Shown here: piece after piece, positions 31,497 through 43,022 of the stretch
How positions within the stretch are numbered: the stretch's first letter is position 1
Layout: each line of letters begins with the position of its first letter
Notes under the pieces: generated by a model
Databases searched by the model: none
The model's input: the letters and a program-made list of their open reading frames with translations, nothing else
What the model was told of the DNA's origin: nothing
Program-made: the position numbers and the translations under genes
From: Cricetomys ansorgei
Taxonomy: Eukaryota > Chordata > Mammalia > Rodentia > Nesomyidae
Reading direction: 5' to 3'
Assembly (NCBI GenBank): GCA_026225945.1
Contig: JAMJFZ010001131.1
Coordinates: 26,502,001-26,566,000 of the forward strand
DNA length: 64,000 bases

Positions 31497-31643
31497 CAGG
31501 GCAACAGCAAACCACTTAATATTATATTTCTGTTTCTGGATACTGGATGAGGTGGGATGTTCCAGCAAATGCGAGCAGACTACAGAGAGGCAGGTTGAAA
31601 CGGAATAGGGTTTAAGACACATGCAACGAAACTAGCCAAGAAT
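31497..31643 (+). repeat. Local duplicate B, copy 2
   Basis: Partner of 29366-29511, same orientation, about 2.1 kb away. Confidence 0.6.
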
Positions 31644-31699
31644 GTGAAGTTAATTTTCCTCTGATATGATCAAAATAGTAGCATATAAGGTAAATCTTC

Positions 31700-32090
31700 T
31701 AGAAAAGCATTAATGATTGATTTAATTAAATAAAAATGAAGTCAGATTCTTCGGGGATGCTGAAATGGGAATTTGGCAAAAATCAAGGTTGTCAGGACAG
31801 TGGAGATCATAGCTAGATATTGTGAGAATTCCTTCCCTGGGAAGAAGTAAACAAATGTCTCTGCACTCCTTATAAGGCCCCAATGACAAGCCAAAGTACA
31901 ATTCCACCAAAGCCCAGCTTGGGAAACTGGTGAGCTTAGTGGGCTCCCTTACAGAACTTGGGTGAGAGATCACTTACAGGATCATGGGTGACCCTCGGAT
32001 GGGTGCACCACCAGAAGGTCACACCCCAGCATGGTCTACTACTTTCCCATACCTTCACAGATGGAGTCTCCTTCTGTTAACTTTTCATCT
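31700..32090. repeat. Possible rodent interspersed repeat
   Basis: 'ccaccaaagcccagcttgggaaactggtgagcttagtgggctcccttacagaa' and 'cttacaggatcatgggtgac…' resemble a repeated rodent sequence I have seen in mouse DNA (RMER-like?), but I cannot place it firmly. Confidence 0.35.
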
Positions 32091-32161
32091 GTGTATTCTA
32101 GCACTTCTGAAATTATGAGCAACAGGGTACAGTTATGCACATATGTACAAATACACAAAAC

Positions 32162-32191
32162 TGTACAAACGTACAGAGTACGTTTTGTACA
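32162..32191. other. Near-perfect inverted repeat
   Basis: Arms 32162-32174 and 32178-32191 pair over 13 bp with one bulged base and a 3-nt loop. The core is TGTACAAA…GTAC. Confidence 0.85.
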
Positions 32192-32739
32192 AATGGCCAA
32201 GACAGGAGGTGTTGGAGGGAGCAGCCAGGATCTCATGTGAGGGTTCAGTGACCTTCTTCACTTCCTTCTAAGGTGGCGTTTCAACAGAACGCAGTTAGGT
32301 TATAGATGCTCTCACCCCAGCAAATCAACATCTGCAGGGGCTTCTTCTTACACTCTTTGGGGTTTTCTCAGCTTCTAACTCTATGACCTCTCTCCTTCTA
32401 TTCATCAGCTCACGTTTGGCGGTGAGGTAATGGATTTGATGGGATAGATGTGTTGCTAGTCATCTAAAAGATAATTGAATAAGGTTCTGTCTACGCCTTC
32501 AAGGCATTCAGTAGCCACTTGGCACCACTCAACAGATGTTGAGACTGAGAGGCCTGTGTGTTTGGTTTTCAGTCACGTGATTGTTCAAATCAAAAGAAAA
32601 AATGATGAGTCTTTCCTAATTGCATTAAGTTCAACATTTACCTCACTTAATGCATTCAAGTGCTAAGAGCAGCTCAGCTCATAGTGTGAGACGGTAGACA
32701 GGAGGGAGATTTTGCAATGGAGTCCCCAAAGTCAGCTTT
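32192..32739. other. Unassigned intergenic
   Basis: No gene or repeat recognised. Confidence 0.5.
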
Positions 32740-32878
32740 ATGTATTTATGATGGGACTGGGTCCCATGTAGCCTAGGCTAGCCTTAAACTGGCTAAGCAG
32801 TTGAAGCTGGCCTTGAACTCCTGATTTTACTGTGTCCACCTCCCAAGTACTAGGATTATATTCATGCCCCACAGCTCC
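32740..32878 (-). repeat. B1/B4-type SINE, diverged
   Basis: 'atgggactgggtcccatgtagcctaggctagcc… gaagctggccttgaactcctgatttt… cccaagtactaggattata'. Confidence 0.65.
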
Positions 32879-33027
32879 CGCTTTCTAATAACTACTTCTA
32901 AATGTGGTCTGTCTTAAACGTGTTAAACAAAAACTTTTTGGTGCAAGAAAAAGGCCAATTGAGACCCTTACCTAGGTTTTTTTTTTCCTTTTGGTTGTTT
33001 TGCTTTTTGCTTTTTGTTTTGTTTTGT

Positions 33028-33183
33028 TTTTTGAGACAAGGTTTCTCTGTGGTAACTCTGACTGTCCTGGAACTCGCTCTGTAGACCAGGCTGGCCTTGA
33101 ACTCACAGAGATCTGCCTGCCTCTGCCTCTGCCTCTGCCTTCTGAGTGCTGGGATTAAAGATGTATGCCACCACCACCTGGCC
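33028..33183 (-). repeat. B1 SINE, well preserved
   Basis: 'ttttttgagacaaggtttctctgtggtaactctgactgtcctggaactcgc… ' with an expanded (TGCCTC)n segment, ending 'gccaccaccacctggcc'. Preceded by a T-rich tail. Confidence 0.92.
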
Positions 33184-33997
33184 CTCACCTAATGTTTAAT
33201 CAGAGAAAAAGTGACTTCAGATGCTTCCCTCAAAAATTATGAGGAAAGAGTCAAAGTGTTGTTACGGGTATTCAGTGCCCAGAGAGCTATGAGAGTTAGG
33301 CTCACCAGGCCTTTTTGTTAGCCCTTCCTTAGTGCATGAATCTCTCTCTTTTGGAAGTGTCCCTAAGCACCTGGAAGTATTTTTAATGCCGAATGGGACT
33401 CTTTTCTGATAAAAGAAGCTGTCACGAAAAATAAGTCCTATGAATAAAAATAAACAGTGCCTGTACTGAATAATTATACACAAAATTTGTATGTAGCACG
33501 CACATTCTGACACTAAATAGACTGTTTTGCTTCCAGAGGGATGCCAAATTATGTTGTCCTATAACTGCTTTCTCTCACATGTAACCAACTCTCAGACTGT
33601 CTTCCTTCCTGAGAGAAACTTCATGTCAGACGTTATTAGAGTCCCAACTGCTGTGTTTAGTGTTATTTAGCTTCATTTTTCTATTTTAGGTTTGTGTAAA
33701 TTATGAAGACTTTGGACTCTGGGGTTTATTAGCCTTCCAAAATAACTATTCCTCAGGTGAGAAACACCTTTGGAGAGCGCATGCCGCCTGATGCCACACG
33801 CCACTAAGTCAGATGGCGGGTAGTGAATGGGTGGAGCAGATTGTGGGCTGTTGGGAGGACTAGCCATTGTCTAGGAGCCTAGAGGGGCTGCATCAGGAAG
33901 GGAAGAGGGAGACAGCAGTGACTTCTCTCTGAGGGCCAGCAGACAGTGAGAAGCCAGGGAAAGAATCCAAAGGAGTGAGATCAAAACCTCTTCTGGA
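33184..33997. other. Unassigned intergenic
   Basis: No gene or repeat recognised. Confidence 0.5.
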
Positions 33998-34095
33998 GCT
34001 GGGTGGTGGTGGCACACGCCTTTAATCTCTGTGAGTTTCCAGTCTCGAAAAAAGAAAATGAAAACAAACAAACAAAAAAGGCAAAAACAAAACCT
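33998..34095 (+). repeat. Internally deleted B1
   Basis: B1 head 'gctgggtggtggtggcacacgcctttaatc' runs straight into a tail-like 'ccagtctcgaaaaaagaaaatgaaaacaaac', with the middle missing. Confidence 0.7.
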
Positions 34096-34770
34096 CTTTC
34101 GGATGAACAACTAAGAATGAGATTCACTTTGTGTTAATCCGAGTTTCCGGAGACTATGACCAGCTGATTGTTGAAGACCTGGTGTTCTGGCAACAGTGTC
34201 CACTCTCCACACCTGCAGTTCAAGTGTCTGAAGTCTTTGTAGAAATGTTGATATTCTCATTAGACAGTTTCAAAATGAATTTGGATTATCTTCAGTGTTT
34301 ACTGTCAGTGGGGTTATTGTTAGCTTATTCTTGGTCACTCTCCTGTCCCTTAGCTGGGAAACCATTAGGTTTCTCTCTCTTTCTTTTATGGCAAGATTCT
34401 ATGACCAAGTACAATGTTGTTTTAACTAACAGCTCAAGGCAGAAGCTGTCAGGCCAGAGTATTTATCCAGCCCTGTCACCTGATAGTTGCTTAGATGTTC
34501 TTGTCCCTTTTTACCAGTGTGCCTAGGGTCTTCCAGAGTCTAAGAGACCAAAAGTTTCATGGTCCTGTGTGACTCTCTGTCCCATCAGAGTCAATTCTCC
34601 ACATTCAGTGTGTGGAAGGTACCCAGGGTAACTTAGACAAAGCTGGCTTGCCACAGGACACTATATATGGCCTTTATTGATTGAAAGTAGAACTCACTTA
34701 GAGATGGTTAATTTACTTCGTAATTTTTTAAAAACATCAAGTAGATATATATATATTTGTCTTTCTTTTA
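34096..34770. other. Unassigned intergenic
   Basis: Unique sequence. A 131-codon open frame at 34131-34526 has no visible homology or gene structure. Confidence 0.45.
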
Positions 34771-34963
34771 ATGATGAAAACGGGGCGGCTCTTACCAGCC
34801 TCTGAATTTATAATATGCTCCATCCACATTGTCTGGTGACACATCGCCCAAGTCCTACTGCTGAACCACGCCTGCTTTGCTCATGTTCCTTATCAGCTCT
34901 GGGGACATGAGCCCAGAGACACAGAGTAGAGCAGGAGTATCTGGCATGGGCGGGTGAAGGCCA

Positions 34964-35032
34964 TTGGCAAATCCGGAAGCAGACGGTGTGTTGCTGCCGC
35001 CTCTTCCGGAGGTCTGCTTTTGGATTTGCTAA
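34964..35032 (+). other. Stem-loop with 21-bp stem (pre-miRNA-like shape)
   Basis: Arms 34964-34984 and 35012-35032 pair at all 21 positions in RNA (18 Watson-Crick, 3 G-U); loop 34985-35011 is 27 nt. The G-U pairs arise only on the + strand; on the - strand they become A-C mismatches. Two inverted ETS-type CCGGAAG sites lie in it (34973-34979, 35003-35009). I do not recognise a known miRNA. Confidence 0.4.
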
Positions 35033-35879
35033 AGATAGAGGTGTTGTCACATGTGGTCAGATGGCTTTGGGAATGTCACGGATTTATTTCAAAGGCAGGG
35101 GTGGTGTCTTTAGGCCTCCTGCGGGTGGGTGAGGAGTGAGCCAGCCAGCCCAGGTGCAAAGCCAATGAACGAAGTAGACTCTTGGGGATCTCAGCGGCTG
35201 GACTGACCTTCCTCCTGACCTTGCTGGGTGGGTTCTGAGTAAGTCCCCAGCGGCTAACTGCTAAGGAGGGGCTCCTGCTAACAAGATGCTGAGAAAGAGG
35301 TTTGCCAATAGAGGAGCTTGGAGGAAAGCTTTATTCCCCTAAACAGCGATAGCTGAGAAGCGGGAGTGAGGCTTCTGGTTGGAGTCATGACCTTTTCTGT
35401 CACATCTCTGCGTCTGGCAGGCTGCTGGAGAGATGTGTGTGACAGGCTCACCTTTCAGCACCTCGGTCTCACCACTTAGGTTACAGGAGTGAGGAGGAAA
35501 GAGAGATGAAGAGTGCTCACCAGGCTCCCTAAACATGGCTCCTTGCTGGGTCAGGACCAGGTCACAGAGGTCAGCAGCCTCGTGGGAACGGTCCTGATGA
35601 TAGGGTGAAGAGTCTCTCTCTCCTAATCCCTTGAGAATGTGATGTTGCCTGGGCCACTGTCCACACTCATCCCCAGTCTTCCAGTCACCTGGCAGATACC
35701 TGCATTTGTCAGAATCCAGGCCTTTACACAAGGGCACCCTTGAGTTTTAATTAGGTGAGAAACCATTTATTTATTTATTTTTCTCTTAAGATGATAAATG
35801 ACTTGGGAGAAATAGACACAGCTGAGTCTTTTCAGGATTACTTAGGAGATGTGGAGGTAAAAATATGATGGATGGCATT
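35033..35879. other. Unassigned intergenic
   Basis: Unique sequence, somewhat CpG-retaining in its first 350 bp. A 132-codon antisense open frame (35339-35737) lacks gene evidence. Confidence 0.45.
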
Positions 35880-36200
35880 TGAATTCGCTTAGCTCTGACT
35901 AAGATAAATCGTCACTAAACACAAGGTTGCGTATTTTCATAGGCAAGCCCGTTTCACTTTTAAAACCAGCTATTCTCCGGAGGCCTTTTGCTAGCAACGG
36001 GAAAGGAATGGCTAATAACAATCAGATTAGAAGAAAACCATTACAACCACGGAGGCAGGTGATTTGCTAGGCTGAAAGGTTTGGCTGGGCCGCTTGGCTC
36101 AGCATTTCCTGCAGTCGCTGCGGAAGATGAAGCATGGTGGGCATCCATTCGCTATAGCAAGCACCGTGGCGTTCTTCAATAAATCGAAACCGACTCTGCT
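35880..36200. promoter_or_regulatory. Candidate conserved element, CpG-retaining
   Basis: About 15 CpGs in 320 bp of unique sequence, with a SOX-type AACAAT (36017-36022), TAAT cores and ATCAGATTAG. No repeat recognised. Enhancer role is inference. Confidence 0.3.
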
Positions 36201-36454
36201 TACATTATTGGAAAAGAAAAAAAAATGTTTGGAATTTATTTTTATAATGCATAGACAAAAACAATGGACAGACTCTGAGCAGCACTTCCCAAAGATTATA
36301 TATTAGTAATTGCTTTAACCTAAGGGCTGCCTCTGAAATAACTCATAAAGGATTAGAAATCCAAGTTCCCTCAGAGAGTGAGTGTAGAAGGCTATTCATA
36401 TTTTTAAAAATTATTCATATATATATATATAATTATTCATATTTATATCTTAGA
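36201..36454. other. AT-rich unassigned with (TA)n
   Basis: Contains a short TA tract at about 36417-36432. Confidence 0.5.
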
Positions 36455-36556
36455 TATATTTGTCTATGTAGCCCAGGCTGGTGCCAAACTCAAAATCCTC
36501 CTGCCTTAGCCTCCCAAATGCTGGGATTACAGGCATGCACCGCTACACCTGGCCTA
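36455..36556 (-). repeat. B1-like monomer, old
   Basis: 'tgtctatgtagcccaggctggtgccaaactcaaaatcctcctgcc… gctgggattacaggcatgcaccgc'. Confidence 0.75.
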
Positions 36557-37989
36557 GTAATTTCTTTTCTTGCAAAGGGCACATCCTGCTGCCTAGTTAG
36601 CCCCTTTAGTTAATGTGCATGATTAACTCATTGCATCCATTCCCCAAGCTCAGCTGGTGTTGACATTGAACATTTACAACCATGAATTAATAGGATTGAC
36701 AGGAAGCAAAATCTACCCGGGAAACTGTTCTACCAGATCTCACCAGAAGCACTGTGGTTGTACCCTGCTTGAGAATGACAATGATTATTAGTTCAAGCTT
36801 GGATTTTAAGATAAACCATCATGTATTATATTATTATATTACAACTGTATACGTATTTACAACAGAACATTTAGAAACGCTGATACGTGTAAGTCACCTA
36901 TAGTTTATCTAGCCAAGAATTTTGTTGTAACCTTTCAAGCCTTATCCCAAGTCGTCTGAAGAGGTGGCTCCTCTTCTGCCTTCAGCTGCATTTGCATATG
37001 GGCATGTGTGATATTACCAACTGAGTCTCTAAGAGGCAGGCAGATAACATACATGTGTGAAATCAGCTGGAAAGAGGGCAAACTGGAGGAGGACAAGGAT
37101 TAAGCTAAACCAGAGAGTTCATCCTTAGCCTAAGAGAACTTGAAATTGCAATAATATGCGGCCACATAGAACAATGCAGGCTGGGTTTAGCTCATGGGGT
37201 CCAGATGGGTTTCACTGGAAGTAACTAAGGTTACTATCCTGTATTTTCTGAGGTAGTCAGTGCATACGTTTGTATGCGTGTGTGAATTTCATACACATGT
37301 ACGTATCCCCTCTCTCTTTTCTGTTAAGGAAATGGTTTGGGCAACTTTGTCTCTGTGGCTCAGCTGCCTCATTTGGCTGACAGTTCTATGTCCTGTCTGC
37401 ATCATTACTTGTAACATTTCTCCTGAATATCTTTTGGTCCTTTTCCAAGAAGGTAAGAGTTCTCCCCTGCGGTAGTATATCTGTATTTCCTATGAATGGA
37501 AGAGCCTCTCTCTAACCCTTATGTGATTCCTGCCTTTCTTCTCTTCACTCTAAACCTCATCAAGTTCTTCTTTCTTTCCTCCAGCCCACTGGCAGTTCCT
37601 TCCCCTGTCAGTAATGATTAGCTTCAGATTCCACTGGCATCTTCTATGCCTGTTGTAAGGATCATAAGAGATGTTAAATAGGACAGAACCTGGGCTTGAC
37701 CCTTGGGTCATCCCATTAGATTCAACTGTCTTCCCTAAGTTGAATGCTATGTCATCTATCACTGTACTTTCTAAATGCCCTTCCCAACAGCTTTTAGCTG
37801 GAAAGACCCACTCTCGGTATCTACCATCTGCTACCGATTCCATCCTAACAATACAACAAATTCAATGAAGACTCTGGTTCAACTAAGAAGATCATTAGGC
37901 ATGCTTCTGTTGACAGGGCAAACATTGACAGCTTTTCATTTCCTGGCAAGGCCTGACCCGATGTGGTAAAAGAATACAGTTTTTGGTTT
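36557..37989. other. Unassigned intergenic
   Basis: About 1.4 kb without a gene. Positions 37655-37790 ('ggacagaacctgggcttgacccttgggtcatcccattag') may be an ancient CR1/L3-type relic, which is weak. Confidence 0.4.
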
Positions 37990-38155
37990 TGACTTTATGG
38001 GAGTGTGGTCTTGGTAAGCATCAAATTGCTGAAGTTTGGTTTCCTCGTCTATAAAATCGGGCTGGTGAGATCTGTCCATTACTTCAAGGGGTTATAGGGA
38101 TAAAGTTACAAGATGCATGTGAAAGTGTCTTAGTAAATGCTATAAGCATTGATTC
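37990..38155 (+). repeat. MIR SINE
   Basis: 'ttggtttcctcgtctataaaatcgggctggtgag… gtgaaagtgtcttagtaaatgctataag' follows the MIR core and 3' part. Confidence 0.65.
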
Positions 38156-39061
38156 TGTTCAACACAGAGTTGTTTGAACACTGGCTGACAAAAGAGGGTA
38201 GCAGAAGAATCACACATATGTTCTTCTAAACCACAATTTATCCCAAACTGCTCTACTTTCCTTCACCTTTAACATTTCTCATTTGGCATCTGACCTGACT
38301 TCTTGAAGACTCTACTACATGTTGGAGCTTTCTTGGTATTTCTTTATTCTCCCTCCCCATTGTCACTGTCGCTTCTACCTTGAAGGCAGTGGGTTCCTCT
38401 CTTCACCTGGGTGCACACTTGCATCTGCCCTGCATCTTTGTTATCTCCTCTCTGACTTTGTTCCATCTCTCTGGGGTACATTTATTTTTCTCCTTCACAG
38501 TCATCTTCTCTCCGGCAAGGGGGCTCATGTTTGTCTCTCTAATACTCTCTCCGGAGTACAGATATTTTTGCAAGGCTACTCTCTTTCCTCTCCCTCCTCA
38601 CCCTCAAATCCATTCCCTCCCAGTTAGCTTCTTGCTGCCCCATCCCCCAACACTACTCTGATGGATCTACCTCCTGCAAGCCATATTCTAATAACCAAAT
38701 CAACCAGTGTTTACTCAGCTCTCATCTTTCTTGAATTCTTTGGCACCTTTACCACTACTACTAACAAAGCACAATCCTGCTTTCTTTTTACTTTTCCCCA
38801 CAAAGACTGATTTCTTTCTTGAAATAACATTTTAAAAAAAATTTTTTAAGAATTTTCTCTTTTAGAGCAGAGTTGGAGCCTACAAATAGATTTTAATGTA
38901 GATTTAAGCACAAGGTTAACAGAGAGGTACTTAGGGAAAGGATATTTCACACCCCTGTGTGAGTGTGGACTTCCCAAGAGAGGTTGTACTTAAATGTCTT
39001 TACCATACCGTGTATACAATTTTAGTGGCTTCTGAAGTTACGTCTCAAGGGATGGCTAGGG
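38156..39061. other. Unassigned, pyrimidine-rich
   Basis: C/T-rich between 38320 and 38680. Open frames there follow composition. Could include L2-type relic sequence, not certain. Confidence 0.4.
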
Positions 39062-39245
39062 TGGGTGGAGAGATGGCGTAGAGGGTTAAAGTACTTGTTC
39101 TCTTACAGAGCACCCGAGTTTGGAGCTACCATCTGTAGCTCCAGTTTTGCAGGGTCAGATAATCTCTCCTGACCTCCTCAGGCACCAGACACACATATGG
39201 TGCATAAAAACATGTGGGCAGGCAAAACACACTGAATTAAATTAA
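39062..39245 (+). repeat. B2/B3 SINE
   Basis: 'gggtggagagatggcgtagagggttaaagtacttg…' to 'gggcaggcaaaacacactgaatt'. Confidence 0.8.
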
Positions 39246-39559
39246 TCAAAAATTTGAAAGGTACCTTGGCTAGGATTGCAGCTGATAAGGTAAAAGCAGG
39301 CTACACAAGAGGGAACGGAGACATGTTTTTACTGTAAACAAAGTTTAAAGCCTGGTTTGTGACTTTTCCCAGAAAATTATAGTTCACATTTGGATAACGC
39401 CATATTTGAAGGCCATGTACTCTCAGGCCTTAAGCATAATCCGTTACTATTTTAACATTCTTAATTGAAAATACTTCAATATAAAAGGAATATTGTCTCT
39501 GTGTAGGCAATCATGACAGCAACTGTTGTTAATTGAGCTGGAACTCTTTTAGTTAATCT
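39246..39559. other. Unassigned intergenic
   Basis: Nothing recognised. Confidence 0.5.
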
Positions 39560-39702
39560 GTTTTGTTTTTGAGACACTCTCATTTTCAGCCTCCTGCCTC
39601 CACCTCACAAATGCTTAGATTCTAGCAGGACAGGAGTCAAATCCAGGGCCTGCTGCATGCTGCTAGGCAGGGCCCTACCAACTGAGCTCCCTCCCTAGCT
39701 TC
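39560..39702 (-). repeat. B4-family SINE, shortened
   Basis: 'tttgagacactctcattttcagcctcctgcctcc' (B1 part) joined to '…aatccagggcctgctgcatgctgctaggcagggccctaccaactgagctcc' (reversed ID-like part). Confidence 0.7.
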
Positions 39703-40737
39703 GGTTGGAATTCTTGCCTCTGGGGAGTGAGAGACTTCAACCATATTCTGGAGTAAGGGGTTTCTTTCTCTCTGCACTGCCCCTTCACCTCCCTTCTTTC
39801 TACGCTGTCTCAGTCTAAATTATTTTTTACTTCCGAAAGACTGGAGGACGGTAGAAATTTTACTATCTAAAATTGGTTTGGGATATTTACGTATCTTAGT
39901 ATTTATTTATTTACTTATTTTCTTGCTTCTTATATTTAAATACTCTGTGAGTACTATCCCCAAACCTTGAAGCTCTGGTGGAGTCTCACACCTTCTATGG
40001 ATTATCACCGTACACCCAGATCGTGTTATCACTGTGTTCCCAAATCCCACACGCATCTCCATGGGAAGCTCAGCGAGGACTCCCTCAGAGTCAGTGTTTC
40101 TATGTCACAGCGAATTTATATGTCTGGTCTTCTTATTTCTCTTCAAATTTTCCTATAAATTGACATTTACTCCCAAAGCAGAAAACTAACCTGGAGCCCA
40201 AGATGGTCAGGCTGGTGAGAAATTAAATGGAAAGCAAATCAGGAAAAATACTAGAATACTGTTCAGAGAAAAATTTCCCTGGACAACAACGTAAAGGCAG
40301 GCTCAGGAGCAGGGAGCGCATGTCAAGCATTGCGCTTCACGGCTTCACGTGTTGTCAGGGGACTCAGGAGACCAGGACTAGTGGGTGTGGAGCTGTTTGA
40401 ATTTCTTTTCTTCCGCCAAGCAGGACTACCATGCTGACTCACTGTTCTACGATTTGCTTAATAGGACTATCAAATTCTTTGTTCAGCTTTGAAATGTACA
40501 TATCCTTCATTTCTTCCTCTTACTATGAAATATTTTAGACAAATGGAGAGGTGTAGATGAGATAATGGATCCTTTATCAAGAGCTCTTGTCATGTTTATT
40601 TTAGCCATTTTAGAACATTTTACTCTAAAATGACTTTAGACCTGAAAAGTCCAAGATAATATAAATCTGTTTTTAACATCTTATGGAACCACAGTATTAT
40701 AATCAAAGTCAGTAAATTAATTTAGTTATCATACATT
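39703..40737. other. Unassigned intergenic
   Basis: About 1 kb without gene or named repeat. Confidence 0.5.
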
Positions 40738-40856
40738 TTTACTTTCTGAGACAGCATCTCACTATGCAGCTGAAACCTGGCTTCAAATTCCTTTTCCTCC
40801 TGTCCCGGTCTTCCAAGAGCTGGGATTGTTTCTGTGAACCACCACATCCAGCAATC
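40738..40856 (-). repeat. B1 SINE, old
   Basis: 'tttctgagacagcatctcactatgcagctgaaacctggc… agctgggattgtttctgtgaaccaccacatccagca'. Confidence 0.75.
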
Positions 40857-41414
40857 TCACAATGAACCCAAAAACCTTATGCAAATGCCACAAACTGTCT
40901 ACTGATGACTTTTTTTTTCCTGGTCCAGTTTCCAGATTGCCTCTGGGACAGTTCCGTAGTCTCCTTTGACTTTTATTGCAGGATATTTGTGTGAAAAGCA
41001 CTGGGCATTAATTTCACAGAATGTCTCTCAGTTTGGATTTGCCTGGTGTTTTTCTTTGTTTAAAATTCAAGTCTTGCGTTTTTATACTACCACAGAAGTA
41101 CTCTGAGCCCCTGTCAGAGCATCCATCTCAGGAAGTACTCAGTGTGCTTCTGGCACTTTACTGGACAGAGAGTGGTCCATTCTGGATCACTTCGATTCCT
41201 TGGCTAAAAAGATGGTTTCCAGGTTTTCCTACCAGGAAGTTACTAATCCACTGCTTGTAATCAGTAATCTTTTAAGAGGTTCTCATGTAGAAATATTGTT
41301 TGAAGATGCAGATATCCTGTCTATACATTGTATAACTGTATCTCCACCATTAGCATGGTTGTTGGTTCGTGCCTGCCACAATAGTAATTGCCCATCAATG
41401 AAATTCAGGGTCAT
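40857..41414. other. Unassigned intergenic
   Basis: Unique sequence; nothing recognised. Confidence 0.5.
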
Positions 41415-41665
41415 TCTAGGATACAGAGCGAGTTTGAGGTCAGCCTGGGATACAGGAGACCCTGTTTAAAAAAATAAAGTCTTCTAGCTGGGTATGGTGG
41501 CATATACCCTTAATCCTAGCACTGGGGAGGCAGACAGGTGATCTCTGAGTTTGAGGCCAGCCTGGACTACATAGCAAGTTCTAGTACAGCCAGGGCTACA
41601 CAGAGAAACCCTGTCTCAAAAAACCAAAACCAAACAAGCAAAAAACAAAAGAGCAAAAACAAAAG
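41415..41665 (+). repeat. B1 fragment and full B1 in tandem
   Basis: A B1 3' fragment ('gcgagtttgaggtcagcctgggatacaggagaccctg') with A tail is followed at 41487 by a full B1 ('agctgggtatggtggcatatacccttaatcc… aaccctgtctcaaaa'). Confidence 0.9.
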
Positions 41666-42361
41666 AAAACAAAAATCTCCTCAAAGTAATGGCTTTGATG
41701 TTTTCTGAGAAGTGATTTTTCCATTTCCATTATGCCTCCTATTTCTTTATATCAATAGAGACTTGTGAAATTTGCTTCATAAGCTATAGTCTGTTACTAC
41801 CATTATTCTGCTGTTTAAGGTATCCTAGGCATGGCCATTGGTAGCTTTCCATATCCATGTGTTTGTTTGTTTGTTTTTAGCACTGTTAAATTAATGTTCA
41901 GTCGCTCAATACGAGTCCAATATTGAATTTTCTCAATGCTTTTTATTAATTACAAGCCATGTCAGTTCTCAGGGATTCAATACCCAGGCGGCTAGACAGA
42001 GACTTCATTCCATGTTTCTCCACCTGCTTCTCTTCCTACTTCTCTCCCTGCCCCAGCCCTAGATGCTTTTTCATTCCAAATCCTCCCAGTCTCCACTCAG
42101 CCCTCCAATATACAAATGAATAGAGTGTCCTATTCATATGGAGAATTGGGTGGCCACTCCATTGTTTACAGGTAGGAAGCGAAAGGCTTACAGGAATATT
42201 ATCCATAACTATAAAATATCCCACAACATAGCACTTTGCCTCTTCCTACGGAGTCAGATCCAGGGTATCTTGGACTGTTTCTACTGTACCCCTAAACCTT
42301 TTAAGCTACCTACCACATTATCACAGAACTTTCTTGTTCCATGTGAATGAGTCTTTTTACT
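41666..42361. other. Unassigned intergenic
   Basis: No gene or repeat recognised. Confidence 0.5.
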
Positions 42362-42480
42362 TAATTTAATTTTTGAGATGGGGCTTCTGTGTGTTGCCCA
42401 AGTAGTTCATAAACTCATGAGCTTCCTGCCTCAACCACCTAAATGCTGGGATTACACATAGGCACCATAATGCCTGGCTC
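42362..42480 (-). repeat. B1 SINE, old
   Basis: 'ttttgagatggggcttctgtgtgttgcccaagtag… aatgctgggattacacataggcacc'. Confidence 0.75.
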
Positions 42481-42599
42481 TGTGAGTGGTTTAGTAATTC
42501 AGACGTGTTAGTTTTGCCCATCAGATGTTTCTAGTCTCCTAATATGGGACATATTAGCTTTATATACATTTCCACCCATGGCTTCATACATTGATACAT

Positions 42600-43022
42600 C
42601 TTTATAAGTAAATGGGTTTTGGTTAATGTTTTTCAACACTAAATATAATTAGATGTTTACAGACTCACATTGATACATGGAATTGAAAAGTATCCATTTT
42701 GAGTGTACATAACATGCCGTTATAGGGTTGGTTATAAAAACTAATTTATTCTTTCGTCACTCAAGGCATTTTGACCATGCCCAGTCTTTTATGATTATAA
42801 ACACAGTCTTGTAAGCTATCTGACTGAACCATTATGTTAGGGTTTCACTGGGTTATGTACCTAGAAGTGAATTACTTAGTACAAGTCCATTTATCTTCAG
42901 CTTCATTTGCTCTAGCCTTCAAAAAAGGTTGTGTTTGTCCCCCTGTCAGCGATATATGAATGTCTCTGTGTTTACACATCACCACAAACTCTTGGTATTA
43001 CCATTCATTTAAATATTTTTGC
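42600..43022 (-). repeat. L1M relic, left part
   Basis: Antisense ancient L1 3' end: 'ttttatgattataaacacagtcttgtaag', 'gggttatgtacctagaagtgaatt' and 'aaaaggttgtgtttgtccccctgtcag'. Interrupted by a younger L1 at about 43023. Confidence 0.6.

Noticed and set aside
34131..34526. 131-codon open frame
   Set aside because: No homology, no start context or splice pattern that suggests a gene; length within chance for this amount of sequence.
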